Assembly (NCBI GenBank): GCA_963995525.1
Contig: OZ023217.1
Location: forward strand, 20,422,773-20,486,772
Length of the DNA stretch: 64,000 nucleotides
From: Escarpia spicata
Lineage: Eukaryota; Annelida; Polychaeta; Sabellida; Siboglinidae
Reading direction: 5' to 3'
The position numbers and the translations under genes were made by a program. This document shows positions 21,961 to 34,843 of the stretch, one piece after another. Under the pieces are notes generated by a model that saw nothing but the letters and a program-made list of their open reading frames with translations, had not been told where the DNA came from and did not search any database. Within the stretch, counting starts at the first letter, position 1. The number at the start of each line of letters is the position of its first letter.

Positions 21961-24900
21961 GTTCTACTGTCCAAGTGGTTGGTTTGATGTGCAAACGGGG
22001 TTGTGGTTATGATTATGTTTAGGGTTAGGCTTATATTGTGCCACTGAGCTCGGATTTTCCAAGGATATTGGCGCTAAATATGTCATTCCGTTATTATTAC
22101 GATTAGGCAGCGTTCGCGCTAGGGCTTCGCCATTAGCCATGCACTAATTTTTTTATGGTTTGGCGAAAAGAAAAATGCACGTCATCGCCAAATTTGCGAA
22201 AACATTAACTACTGATGCAAAATGATGGTTTTATATCTTTATTTGATTAAGGCCTGGTACGGGTGCTAATTTACGCTTTTTTAACAAAATATGTCAATTT
22301 AATTTTCCAGCGCCATATTATTATATAGTAGATTTGTATGTTTACTATAAATAAACTTCACTTTTAGACCAACAACATACCTCTAAATGACTTTTATTCA
22401 TGTATAAAGTCCACACCTATCACGATGATATATCCATTTTTATTGGGAAGACGCGAAATGCGCTGAAAGTTGTCGATGTTTACGCCATGACAACGCGGTC
22501 CTTCCTTCGACGTACGCCATCTTGTTTGATATTTTTGGAACCGCCAAAACGTCGTCTGTCAATCACCGTAGTCAGTAATCCCGCCCTTGTGAAAGCATTC
22601 GGCCAACATCGTTATTTATGCAAGCTATAGTTTGCCGAGAATGACCTTATTTGGCATTCGGTAACCGTTGTGTCGTCATCCGCTTAGTTCCGTGACGCGC
22701 CTCGTGTCTATGACCACTCTGATTGGTTTACAAAGTTGCGCGAGCGCAAAACTCTCCCAGCATGCCACTTGTTGCTATTTCCCATTGTTTATAAAATATG
22801 GCGGTTTTCTCGAGCGATGTGAGTTTTGTCTCAGACGATGTTGATATGAGATAGTTTAGTGTTAGTTAGCATATAGAAATGTTGCGGAAAGGGAAGGTGT
22901 GGCTGAATTTCATTTGTGAAGAAAATGCGGCAGTTATTGGCGGCTTCTGCGCGGGAAAAACGCAAGTTAATTTCGTCGCCTGTCAGAAACGCTGGCGAAG
23001 ACGCGGCAATGCCAGTCGGAGCTGTCACTTCGACTTCACTGCCCGTTGCCATGGCTGAGTGTAGGGCTTGTGCTAATGTTACTGTCGGCACCAGTGACGG
23101 TACGATAGTTAAAGAGACTGCAGCTTTGCCAAGTAGTGCGTCCTGTAGCCGGACAAAGCTAGCACTGATACGTGATGACAGCAGCCTATTAACTGGCCTT
23201 GGGCTTGACATGTTAACTGTTTTGTGTGTCTAAGACTAAGTTATTGCTTTGTTAACTTATATTTTCATATCTGTTGCATATGTTCTTTTCAGTAAAACAT
23301 GTAACTTGCTGTTGCCCCAGATTTGTTGGCATATAAATACAATTTTACTATTATCATGTTGTGAATATATTTCATCATAAACATTGCTTGTTATGCATAA
23401 TTTATGTTGTGAGAAAACAAACACCTTTAATTGGATTGTTTTGGCTGTATACAGCCATTACTATTCACATCATGACAATTCAGTGTCAGATGGACGTTTA
23501 CAGAAAATCAGATGATGATGCACATGACTTTTATATTTAAAAAAAAGCTAAATTGTGTAAATTCTGTGGGTGTATTTCATCTCAAATATTATTTATTGTA
23601 CATAATTAATGTCTGGGAGAAAAACAAACACATTTTATCGAATGCATTACTTGTTTACAATAATATTATTCATATTATCATTAGGTAAACTTTGACGGCC
23701 GTTTACAGAAAATCGCGTTTTTGGCCATATAAACGTGCAACACTCTGGAAGTAAAAATGATATGATAATCTGGTTTGGATTGTTGTATTCTCATGGATAT
23801 TCTGCACAATCTGTATAAAAAACATTTTGAATTTGTGTTTTATCTTTGTAGTTATCTAAAAAAAAGTCGAAAAATTTTGCATTTTCAATAAATCGGTTTT
23901 GAAAATTCAAAATAAAATATAAATATACAAAATATTGAAATGTTTTTATACAGATTCATTTTTTACTCAGTAATAGCTTTTCTACAGCTTGGATGCAAAA
24001 AAATTATATTAATTATGCATTTTAAAAAGTGTCCTATCTAGCTGCCATACCTCCCCTTAAGTGTCACAGATTTAAAATTGTTCTTCAATGTCTTGCATTC
24101 GCTTGATCGTTCAGTTGTAAAGGACGCTTTTATGACAATTTATGTTAACTGAACTGTTATTGGTCAATAGCCGAGGTGTTCTAGCCAATGAGAATCCTTA
24201 TCACAAATTTGGCCGCGCACAACCAAACTTCCTAAGGCTAGCATGGCGTCTGCACAAGACACAACTATTGTAAGTTTGTATTTAATTTAAAGAAAACCCT
24301 TAAATGACAGGCAAATTATTAAAAGATAACATGGATATCCCTTAAACCATTTAACACGAATCTGTCATGTGACATGTCACAGTCTAGCTGGCCGGAGTCG
24401 AAATACATGTACGGTTGGAAGAAAATCAGAAACACGCTGTACTTTAAAGTTTAAGTTTTGCAGTTTAGACCCGCACCTCCAAAAAGCCATGAAAACGGTC
24501 ACCAAACTTCACATCATATATCTACTATACCTATTCTACACATGTACACTCATCACGTAATTAAACAAATAAATTTACTGTCTTATCGATCAAAATATAC
24601 AAGAAATTCACTCGCTCTACGTGTATACGTTAGTTCCACCGGAAAATCCGATAGGTGGCGCAACTTTATCGGTAATTTCAGCCGTGGGATAGATTTCATA
24701 TTAAAAAAAATTGGCTAAAACAAAATGACTCCTTTTAGCCAAATTTGCCCAAGAGAATTTAGGTGTAGCGCTAACCCAGTTAGGTTGAAGTTACATTTGG
24801 CAAGATTTACATTATGTTTACATGCATGTGTACATCGTCGGGTCGCACGAATCACGCTCCAATAATATTCCCATCGAGACAAACATTACTTCTGCAAATT

Positions 24901-25400
24901 TAGTCCAGTTGTGATATTATTTCCATTAATCAGAACACTTAAAGATAGGAAGGACTTGACCTTGTATCTTAATCATCGTAAAGCAAAATAACATTTTCTC
25001 TTATACATTTACATTAAAGGTCCTCAACCAGTTCGTTTGCCCATCGCCAATCCGGTTCTTTTAGGTCCAGATGTGTAATGTGTGAATAGTTTAAATAGTG
25101 TGCACAGTCGGTTTAATAAAAAAATGCGTACGATTTGTTGTTACATCGGGTATAGCTGGCGAAAGCCAATTGCGCTGTCGAACTCCTGCGCCCTTTCGGT
25201 CACGTGCTTTACGCGAGATCGGCATCCCACGCATTCGAAAACAATAACAACACACACGTGCTTTGGCGTATCAAAGTGAAGATTCTAAAGTGCTTGTACG
25301 AAGGTTCGTATCGCAGTTAGCAACAAGAACGCGTAGCCGTGCATTAATTCAACGAGAATTGCAACTTGTGAACGTCTACACTCGACTCGAGGCTGACACT
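21961..25400. other. long stretch without recognised genes
   Basis: AT-rich and mostly without structure. Overlapping frames at 22831-23233 on both strands have no recognised domain. A short plus-strand start (ATG at 24243, about 9 codons) runs into GTAAGT near 24270 and could be a first coding exon, but no partner exon was found. Poly-A/T-rich tracts at 23500-24000 hold nothing recognisable. Confidence 0.35.
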
Positions 25401-25421
25401 AACTTCTAATTTTAATTAAGT

Positions 25422-26901
25422 AGGTATGTGGACAAAAATTTCAAGCTTGCCCAATTCTAAACAAATAACACTGATGAAAAGAGGTTTAAAAACCATAAAC
25501 AATGATACCAAAATCACTTAATTATGTTGAATATTAATGGAGTTTTTGATTTTTTTGTTTCAGGAATCGGCTTTTGTTTTAGTCCTACGAAATACATACG
25601 TTTGCATTACAGCTGTGTGACCGAAAATGTGACTTTTTCCTCAAAAAAGCATGTAACTTCCTTAATAATAAAGATATCTTCATAACATTTGGAATGAAGA
25701 TATAGGGTAATGAGTTCTTTCAAAAGATCTAATCAAAACTGCAATATAAGATACAAGTATTAATTAATTAGTGTTAATAATATTAATTACAGCCGTCCAG
25801 TCCACACCTGGAATTACAGAAACTATCCTAAAAATGAATCAGTAATATACAAAATGTTGTTGTTTTTACCTTTCAAAGCCAAATAACTGTTCTTGGTTAG
25901 TTGTTTTGAATGAACAGAGTATTTGATGACAACAATGAGCAGTGGGCTGTTCAGTGCTAGTATGGCTGGTACTTGGTTGGATTTCCTGAGAAATGTCAAT
26001 GTGCAAGTCAAACTTCTGATTGCATATGGATGAAAATGTGATTAATTCATTTGAATCACTAATTTTTTTATAACTTATTGTCTATAGTTTGTGATACAGT
26101 TCTCTTAATTGCATTATATAAGGTATTTGAGCGTTGTTCAGCATAGATTGATGGAAAATGTGCTTGCAGTTGTCTCTCTGTCTTGGCTCTGCTACACTCC
26201 CCCAAGGCAATATACAAGTATAGTATGTATCTATTACAAAGATCATCAACCTTTGGAAGAGTTCAGAAATTATCCAGAATATGCTGCTTTTTCAATATCA
26301 ACATGGGTTCCAATACTGGGTGGCCCTCCACGGGACTTATTCTTTGGAAGCATCTATACATCATGAAAAAGAAACAATATTTTTCTTAAATATATAACAA
26401 TTCAATAGATATGCAGAGCTAACAAGTTTGGCTTAAATTAAATTCCACCTGAAATGCAAAATAATTCCCTTTCATTAAAGTAAAAACGCTTCCTCTGCAT
26501 CACATCCCTAAGAGCACATGGTGATTTGTTTGTAAACATTGAACCAGAGCCAACCAGATTGAGAGAAATTGGTCACATGACCTGAATGCGTGTTTTAGCG
26601 ACGGAAAGAACTGGTCATAAATCCACAATTATCTGCTTTGTGGTAAAGCATCTGGCAATTAAACACATATTTCTAATGTCCTAAATCGTAACTACAGCTG
26701 CACAAAACATAACATATATGATTTCTACAATATAAACATGTTTAAATCAGCAGAGATGGTGCAACCATTTTCATTTGCCATGACGCAACAGCCAGTCACA
26801 GGGCGCTCTTTGTGGGGATGCCCTCAACGCCAGGTGAGACCCCGGAAGCACGTATTTGGAACAAAGATGGCGGACACTGATCGACAGATATCCACATACC
26901 T
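25422..26901 (-). mobile_element. TAGGTATGTGGA DNA transposon, copy A
   Basis: Starts AGGTATGTGGAC at 25422 and ends GATATCCACATACCT at 26901, so its ends are inverted repeats of about 11-13 bp. Almost its whole length matches, in reverse orientation, the copy at 40312-42080. Flanking 9-mers TAATTAAGT and AAACTAAGC match at six of nine positions, a possible eroded target duplication. It lacks about 290 bp present in copy B; the junction falls at a CA dinucleotide shared by both sides. Frames inside are short and match the decayed coding traces of copy B. Confidence 0.82.
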
Positions 26902-29320
26902 AAACTAAGCCAGTCACATATCAGCCAGAGATTCAGTTAGAAACTGTGACAACGAGCATGATATTTGAAATGTATTGCATTTGGTTACGATGGATCTTGT
27001 TAATAAGCTATGTTATTGCGACAATACATATATAGAGTAGATGACGTCAGGGCGCGAAATGACAAGCAACGTTGGTTTGGCAGTAGGCCCCCTGTTAACA
27101 ATAACAGTGCAAATAAATTTGTCAGGAAGCATCTGTAATTTCTTGCAACAGAACTGTTACGTTTGCTTGTTTCATTGTTCATGTTCTTACAATAAACAAC
27201 GGTATGAAATGCTTTATTGTTGTTCTGCTTGGCGTACAATACCGGTTCACATTTCACTCGACCTTGCTGTCAGACCAACTCGACACATCAGTAAAGGTCA
27301 ATATCGCCCACAATTCGCGACAACGAGAAGACAAGAACGCGGTTCCACACGAAGTTCTATGTCCATACTCAGGTAAAATCGAAGCAATAGACCGGATCCG
27401 GTTTAAACCAAAAACGGAAGAGTTCGCAGTTTTTCTATTAATTTAAAAAACGAACTAACACGTATGCATAAACGAACTAGGATATCTTTGGGGAGTACTT
27501 GATGCCTCTGTTTTGTGTGTGAAATTACAAAAAACGCGAGGAGCAAAACAATCGAATTGGTTGAGTAGGTTTAAGGTAAACAATAATCTCATCGTGTCGT
27601 CAATGTTTCAATCTACACACTTTATATTCGTTGGTGCACCTGTGATTAGTGTTTGTGTCAACAAAGAGGCTTCATATTGATAACGAGGTTTCAGACTGAT
27701 GGACATCAGCAGATGTTAGTATTAAGTGAAAACACAAAACATTAATTAATAACCGCACTTGTATTTCATGCGCCCATTAATTCGAACGCTACGTTTAAGC
27801 CAACAACTGATTGAAATACGTTTCTCATTGTCGTTCTAAGCCACACTATTGCATTATATTAATGAAACTTATTTTGCTAGTTATGATAATGACAACAACA
27901 TATCTTCGCCGCTGTCCGTGTAGCCAGGAACTTGGACGCGGGGTTGACATGCCGCATTCTACTGCGATCGTATTTACCGCGTTTATGAGTTCACACCTCT
28001 TTGCAAGTTGTATTCATGAATCGTAAATTCGGGCACCCTTTTGACTTTCAACTTCACCACTGAAGAATTGGATCGTCTAGTAATATTACACTGTTGTTAT
28101 GATATGAAGTGTCATTGGAACGTAGCGCACTGTTTTTATGAATATTTCCAGATGTCACCTGAGCGTGTCATATAATGACATAACGTAGTCATATAATGAC
28201 ATAACTACTTGTTCTGTCGTGTACCATCAGAAGTGGGATTTCGGAGTAGTGAACGCTGCAATTCATTAGTATGTGTCTGTCTCCCCAGGAATCGTCCCAC
28301 CCCCACAATATTTCTCCCGGGACATTGTCGTCTTAAACCTTCACATACAGGGCGACATTAAAGCGTCGACGAATGATACTACGCGAAGTATATAGTCATT
28401 TGTTTGACAACCCCCCTCCTCCTCTACGTGATGCTTTTAGTTATAGTCTATGGTTAAACATCACAACTCCACAATGCCTGCACGCGCTCGACGCCAACAC
28501 CGTTATGAAGCCACTGTGAACTGTAATATGAAAATAAACGATGTTTTTTTAAAGGAAATACACATATGGATATATACAACGTCAAAGGAAAAGCCGCTAA
28601 TCAACCTTCCCCATGGTATCAATATTTATATTTTAGTATCGTACACCAATGCTTGTAATCGGTCATCCGTAAACATTCTCAATTTGATAATAATACTACA
28701 CGCGATATTGGAAAGCAAAAATACCAACATTAAATGATCCTTAAATGACTTACCAGAGAACGACAAGACGCAGTGAATCCGAAATCAGCTGTGGATATAA
28801 TGTTACCACTAAGGACACTTATTACAGAGCAAAGCACGACTATGTTGACACAGTTCGCAATAGTTGTCCTACTGCCGTTTTAACAAAGCGACTCGTCGAC
28901 TTTGGACGTCTAGGGCTGTCTGGTTAAAAAAAGAACACGCTGGTCTAGGGGAATGATTAATGATGTAACTCTGTAGCCGAACTTCATATATTCGTGTTTC
29001 TCATTTATACCCAAAAGTGAGATAGGGTTGCCATAGAAACCATCCATTTCTGCAAAACGCCCAAGAGTGACAGCTTGCCACCCTTCTGATTCTGATTCTC
29101 CATAGTATGAAGATACAAAATCAACAAAAAACCATTGTGGGACCTTTAGTGCATTGCATGGTTACCTCCAACTTCCTCTGGACTATCACTTGGATCGGCG
29201 TTTTGTTGTCAAGCAGCAGCTGCCTGCAGCGCTACTCGGGCCCATAGTTCTACAGTTACGGCGCGTTATGTAACCTGTGGCGTCGTGTTGTTACCATCGC
29301 GATATTGGAGCCACGGATAT
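26902..29320. other. gene-free stretch
   Basis: Several short frames (for example 27041-27376, 27204-27446 and 28450-28737) lack domains or splice support. A 14-bp ATAATGACATAACG-like motif is repeated near 28172-28205. Nothing else is visible. Confidence 0.35.
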
Positions 29321-29324
29321 GGTC

Positions 29325-29800
29325 ATAATATGGCAGGCCGATAGGGCCATAAACGCGTACACTTAACGCGTTAAATAAGAAGTTAACGCGTTGAATTAGC
29401 AACCAATGAGAACGCGAAGAAGTTAACGCGCTAACTTAGCAACCAATGAGAACGCGAATAACTTAACGCGTTAACTTAGTAACCAATGAGAACGCAATAT
29501 AACTTAACGCGTTAACTTAGCAACCAATGAGAACGTAAAGAAGTTAACGCGCTAACTTAATTAGCAACCAATGAGAACGCAAATAATTTAACGCGTTAAC
29601 TTAGCAACCAATGAAGAAGTTAGCGCGTTAACGTATCAACCAATAAGGAATTCGGAGAACTAAACGCGATAACTTAGCAACCAATAAAGACTCGGATAAG
29701 TTAACGCGTTAACTTAGCATCCAATAATGACTCATTTAGCTACGAATCAGATATTGAACCAATGAATGCTAATCATCTTAGTTATGCATTATGAACAAGA
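29325..29800 (+). repeat. array of palindromic TTAACGCGTTAA plus CCAAT units, copy 1
   Basis: About nine units of 45-52 bp, each built from (A)GTTAACGCGTTAACTTAG followed by CAACCAATGAGAACGC. The array is preceded by GGCAGGCCGATAGGGCCATA at about 29332-29351. Degeneration increases to the right. It occurs again in inverted orientation at 47700-48140, including the GGCCATAAACGCG head, so this is a dispersed element with an internal array. Confidence 0.88.
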
Positions 29801-30758
29801 AAAGGCGGTAATCTACAATACCATTTATGAACATAGCTAAACTTTAGGCAACAACCTGCGCAATGTACATTAAGAATTGCACATTAACCCCCGTATATAT
29901 AGTTTCTGGCATCATATCAGGCCCTAGTATACACCTTTTCAAACTAACAAACACCATTAATGGCTGTCGTTTGCTATTGTTTAATGTCCTTTGTATCTTG
30001 TGGCGATATATTCATGGTATCTAAATATAAAACAATACATACTAATTAATGTCCCTTGTTCACGTTATGTCACGTTAGTTTAATTATGTAACATTGTTGA
30101 ACCTAGTGTATTAAATGGAATGCATTGAAAGGGGTATAACTATACATGAAATCGATATCCGAGCTTTGCTCCGGCCCGGTTGTCTTTCACAGTTTGGTAT
30201 GCAAGAAATGAAAAAATGTCCGCTGGTCTGAATGGGTCGACCAACCTGCAACGGATATTTTAACTATGGACATCGGGCGGTTGCAGACGTTGGCAAATCG
30301 GGTTCATTCAATTGTTCAAAATCTGCACACCCAAAATGCAAGTATGCCAGCCAGAGGAGCTGCCGTTAGTAGTGGAATTGTAAGTACCTACATAGTAGAC
30401 TAATAGATGTAGGCTTGTTAACCTCTGTAGTCTAGACTCTTATTGATCGCCCCTATGCTCCATGGCATGAGTCAGTTTTCGATACTGCTGTTATATCAAC
30501 ATAATTCCGTACTGTTCATGGAAATGTACGATGAATGTACAACATGCACCTATACGTGCACGCACGTACACTATGCTATCACAATGTATCATTATTATGC
30601 ATGGTCAATGTTGAATAAAACTGATGGGGTGTGTGTATCTGGAGAAACGAGTTATTGGGGTAAGGTTATTGGTTTAGATTATATAGACTCTGCTGTACAT
30701 TAATGTTAATCTAGAATAAAAAAATTATGGAACTAGTTCCATACAATATTAGATCTAT
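29801..30758. other. gene-free stretch
   Basis: A short plus frame at 30443-30703 has no domain. Nothing else is seen up to the LINE 3' end. Confidence 0.35.
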
Positions 30759-32210
30759 GTAATAATAATAATAATGACAAACTTCTATAGCGCCTAAATC
30801 CCCATGAATCTGAGCTCAGAGGCGCAACATACAAAAATCATTGGGCAAAATCGTTAACAGGGATAAGCAAGAGTCGTCATTAGAGCAAGAGACCGCCGAA
30901 GGTTAGGGTTGGAATGCAATTTCAAATAAATAAGTCTTTATTTTTTTACGGAAGGTATTTATAGTCTCAGATGATTTTAAAGCGATAGGGAGTTTATTCC
31001 AGATTGTGGGTGCAGCTACAGAAAAAGCACGCTTGCCGATATTAAGCTTAGTTTTCAGAACAAAAAGTCGTGAAACAGATGATCTGAGATTCCTGGGGAT
31101 ATCGGAAAAACGTAGGAGACTAAACAAATAGGATGGATGTTGCGTAGAAAGGGTACGATATGTGATAGTGGCTAATTTGAATTGTATTCTGTCTAAATAG
31201 GGGCACATATGATGAGAAACGAGGTGATTTTAGTACTACACGTGCTAAACATTGCTCTACCCGTTGGAGTTTAGCTAAGACGTTTTTAGCAATATCGTTT
31301 AGGAGTGAGTTGTAGTAGTTAAGGCGACTGCTAATTAGAGATACTGATATTGTTTTAGCAGTAGATAAAGACAAATGACGGCGAATTCGATTTACATACT
31401 TGAGAAATGTTTTGCTTAAAGTTGAAATCACTGTTAAAGATAACACCTAGATTACGAACAGTATCTAATGGTGATGTATCATTACCAAGCAATTTAACTG
31501 GAAAGTAGCTAACAACCTTGTTTCATTGTTGTTTTGTGCTAATAATAATTATATCAGTTATATCTGGATTTAGTTTCAATTTACTTGCTCCCATCCATAG
31601 CAAGATGTTGGTGAGACAGTCATTTAAAGTTGATAGAGATGTATGTGTGTCAGTTGGTGAAAGTGATATATACACCTGTGTGTCGTCAGCATACAAATTA
31701 TGATTTATATTATGATTAGGTATGACTCGACTAACGGATGTAGTGTGTAAGCTAAACAGAACAGGGCCAAGGACAAAAACTTATGGGACACCAAAGGGAA
31801 GATGTTCTGGACAAGACAGTGAGCCAGATATGTTAATGCTTTGGTATCGGTCGGAAAAATATGAACTAAACCACTGAAGAGCCATGCCAGATAAATGTCT
31901 ATTAAGGCGATGTAAAAGAATGTTGTGATCTATTGTATCAAAAGCAGCTGATAGATCTAGTAAGGTGAGAGCAGTCAATTTACTATTATCCATATTGCAT
32001 ACAATATCATTGAGTATTTTAAGAAGAGCCGTCTCAGTTGAATGAAATCGCTTATATGCAGATTGTAGATCATTTGATAAATGCTGTGAATAAATGTATT
32101 CATGGAGTCGATTTGCAACAACCTTCTCCAATACAATAGCAGTCGGATAGGAAATTCCCAGAAATGACGGCCCTTCAGAGGGGTGGCACCCTACAAAGGT
32201 ATTCCCCATT
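30759..32210 (-). mobile_element. L2-like LINE, 5'-truncated, minus strand
   Basis: The 3' end (30759-30790 on plus) reads AATAATAATAATGACAAACT TCTATAGCGCC, the reverse complement of the GGCGCTATA...ATTATTATT tail typical of L2-type LINEs. Upstream on the minus strand come the C-terminal region and RT domain. The 5' boundary near 32210 is where LINE-like coding sequence stops. Confidence 0.88.
30903..32190 (-). pseudogene. L2-like reverse transcriptase pseudogene
   Basis: In order on the minus strand: VLEKVVANRLHEYI, LQSAYKRFHSTETALLKILND and the RT block LLDLSAAFDTIDHNILLHRL, then FSSYFSDRYQSI and HLPFGVP (32150-31781); a decayed middle where the catalytic YADD region should lie (31780-31450); RRHLSLSTAKTISVSLISSRLNYYNSLL (about 31380-31300); and LATITYRTLSTQHPSYL plus GKRAFSVAAPTIWNKLP to the stop at 30903. 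Frames break near 31785, 31440 and 31215. The endonuclease domain is missing. Confidence 0.87.
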
Positions 32211-32392
32211 CCACATTTAGTTTCCGTACTTGTGACGTGCGACATCATATTTACCCAGCAAACCTAGCGTCCACGAAGGTCCACGAAACGCCGGCAATGG
32301 CAGACAGACGTTTTTATTGCATTGCATTCGAAGTCGGTTCAAGTAATTTAGAAATGTCAATGCAAGCGTGTCATGTCAATATCAGTTCGCTT

Positions 32393-32679
32393 GAAATATG
32401 TAATAGGATCATCTGCATACGTTAAGTAAGAGGGATAGTGCTCCTGTTAGTGTTAATCAATGATGAAATATGTAATATGATCATCTGCATACATTAACTT
32501 AGTAAGAGGGATAGTGCTCCTGTTAGAGTTAATCAATGATGAAATATGTAATATGATCATCTGCATACGTTAAGTAAGAGGGATAGTGCTCCTGTTAGAG
32601 TTAATCAATGATGAAATATGTAATAGGATCATCTGCATACGTTAAGTAAGAGGGATAGTGCTCCTATTAATCAATGATG
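32393..32679. repeat. 72-bp tandem repeat, four copies
   Basis: The unit runs GAAATATGTAATA-GATCATCTGCATACGTTAAGTAAGAGGGATAGTGCTCCTGTTAG...ATCAATGAT. Copies start at 32393, 32465, 32541 and 32613; the second has a 4-bp CTTA insertion, the last is shortened. It follows the LINE's truncated 5' end. Confidence 0.93.
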
Positions 32680-32739
32680 TAATGAAGTTATTCACTTATT
32701 GTCATTACTTTGTACTATAAGTGTAGTTTGTTTGTCATT

Positions 32740-32960
32740 ACAACATTGACTCGAAATCGTGGCTAGTTTGCTGTAAATAACAGCTTAACAGATGGAAGTT
32801 TGTGTTAGAGCTAGTATGAAGATACGAATCAAATTCATATAATACAATATACACACGATGTGTATTAGCTTATATAATTATAATACATAAGCTAACAGCT
32901 ATGTTGTTTGGAACCACCCACACCCGACCGTGGCCATTCAGAATGGCTCCCTCCACACTC
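32740..32960 (+). repeat. dispersed repeat, shared with 42505-42690
   Basis: GACTCGAAATCGTGGCTAGT, then TTGCTGTAAATAACA, AGTTTGT and AGAGCT, and later ATACAATA, TAGC-TATATAATT and GGAACCA-CCACAC, match 42505-42690 in the same orientation. No ends or coding content are visible. Confidence 0.6.
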
Positions 32961-33225
32961 CAGTAGTTTACAGTACTAGCAGTACATATGAGTTATTATT
33001 GTATAGCCTACCTAGGCCTAGGTAGTCCTACTCGTAGTTGTAGTCCTAAGGCGCCCTGGCCTAGAAGTAGCGTAGGACTATGTGAGTATGTCCTAGTAGA
33101 CTAGTCTAGTAGCCTGGCCTAGGACTAGGTCAGTCATACTCATACTAGTTAGTCACATAGTCATAGACATTTCATTGACTGTCATACTAATAGGTTTGTA
33201 TTATATATTGTTTTAACTTTTTCTT
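32961..33225. repeat. CCTAG/TAGTC-rich low-complexity tract
   Basis: From about 33005 to 33165 the sequence is dominated by CCTAGG, TAGTCCTA and GACTAG words. No gene is seen. Confidence 0.5.
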
Positions 33226-33229
33226 TAGA

Positions 33230-34454
33230 TTTCAACAATTCCGAAACATTCCACCAGGGAGGTCCAGGTTGGGTGGAAAAAAAACGTCGCTTGAAAACGT
33301 GGACAGTTTCGGTTGTCGTCGTTGCAGCAGGAACAAGAACCATACGTTTCCGAAAATAAGGATATGGTCATGGAGTTATAGGTTTGATAATAATTAATAA
33401 TATTACTATCAATTTATTACCCAATCAAAAACAGTGTAACGGGCTAGTAGTCGTTCAATAACTAACAGCATACTGGCCCAGATAAATAAAAACGGTACTG
33501 GTCCAATATGTCCTGCACAGAGACTGAACATTGGGCCAGTAGCATACTGTACTGACTTTATGCTATTAACAATAAGTGCCAGATTGGGCCAATTCTGCTA
33601 TGTTTGCTGGGTAGCGGTGTTTTCACGTGGGTCTGGGTTGTACTGACAGTGTCACTGTTTGTTATATTTGGGGCTGCGAAAAGAAGGGATAGTTTTTCTT
33701 GAGTTAAAACGTAACGACTAAAATTCGTTCTTCGTTTTCTCTGACTAAATTTCTTCCTCATAAGATATAGGTAATTAATTACTGAAAACATTATTTTCAT
33801 GACTGTGTTCATGCATGAAACATATTTATAAAAAGTGCAATTTAGTTGACATTAACATATGGTGCACATAGCTGTGTCACATGAAGTATGCCAGTAAATG
33901 ACGGCTACACTCATTCTTGATTAAACATACAACGTTTTCTATAACAATATTACATTATTATACATGTATTACAGGTCGAGCACTTGCACGAACTAAAATA
34001 AAATTTTGTTTGAGTGCACACTGAGAGACCTTCATCGACCAGCTGAAGGCATCATTCCCACAAATCCAAGGTGGATTTGAGTTGTGCAGGTAATTTCAAA
34101 CAATAAATGTTTATTATGAATCATCCTTAAGTTAACCTGTTTTGTAGCATAATGATAGTACTCTTCCACATACACGTTTACAGTTGGTGCCAGTAAGCAT
34201 ATGTTAAGCACATAAACTGGTACATGTCTTCTTGTTCATATATTTATAAGTTGGGTTAAAATTAAAATGACTTGAAATATTCAAGAAGAAATACTGTACT
34301 ATAATATTTGTTACATTTAATGACCATACCGAATGCAGGTGCTGTCCAGCCTCTGCAGGCTTCGTGTTGGAGTCACTTCCAGCACACACTGACACGCCGC
34401 AGAAACTAAAGGAATGGGGTCAAGCGATCAAGCCTTTATGTGCGATTATTGCCA
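33230..34454 (+). other. exon-like fragments of an unrecognised plus-strand gene
   Basis: Three protein-like pieces. At about 33268-33354 a frame reads EVQVGWKKKRRLKTW...AAGTRTIRF. At 34026-34089 one reads FIDQLKASFPQIQGGFELC and ends at CAG|GTAATT. At 34339-34454, after ATGCAG, it continues in phase as RCCPASAGFVLESLPA...EWGQAIKPLC, ending before GTATGT. The 34089/34339 junction preserves the frame. The pieces recall, from memory, N-terminal regions of expanded invertebrate HECT/G2-M-specific E3 ligase-like proteins; no HECT domain is seen, so the name is not assigned. Confidence 0.35.
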
Positions 34455-34759
34455 GTATGTTAAAATTACCTTGTATACGTACAAGCATACATAACTATCT
34501 GTTATTACAAAATCTTCACTAACAACAGTACCGGCAAAAATGATCTCGCATATTTGTTTGTTTAATGTCAACAGCAATCACTAAGCCTCCCTAGTGGCTT
34601 CCCTCACAATTGATGTGTCTCCAGAAACACAGTGGCTAAGATATTGTAAAATCCAAGGATATAGTGTAAACATTATTTTTGAATATCTGTTCCCAGGAAC
34701 TTCATATATTTAAATACCAAATACGTTAGTTTTTTTATGTATTTATTTATATTCAGCAG

Positions 34760-34843
34760 GAAGTAGGGCCATCGTCTGAAGATGTCGATCCGGTGGCATT
34801 AACTTCCACTGCCAGTGGTGATGTGGCTGCACAGATACCACAG
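34760..34843 (+). CDS. phase-0 exon, Ser/Asp/Val-rich linker (first of a pair)
   Basis: 84 bp, between a CAGCAG tandem acceptor (34754-34759; either AG gives the same frame) and CAG|GTGAGA. It reads EVGPSSEDVDPVALTSTASG then DVAAQIPQ. It resembles the exon at 36060-36131 in sequence, length and phase (0/0), indicating exon duplication. No domain is recognised; it may belong with the fragments at 33.2-34.5 kb, but the phase of the nearest upstream exon does not match directly. Confidence 0.45.

Noticed and set aside
22831..23233. Overlapping frames of about 105-126 codons on opposite strands
   Set aside because: No domain, no splice support, and neither strand is favoured.
27204..27446. Possible secreted small protein (hydrophobic N-terminus)
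   Set aside because: The hydrophobic run is short, there is no cleavage-site pattern or splice context, and it overlaps another frame.
29325..29800. Repeat with palindromes considered as a CRISPR array
   Set aside because: The sequence between the palindromes is itself repeated (CAACCAATGAGAACGC), so there are no spacers, and the genome is animal.
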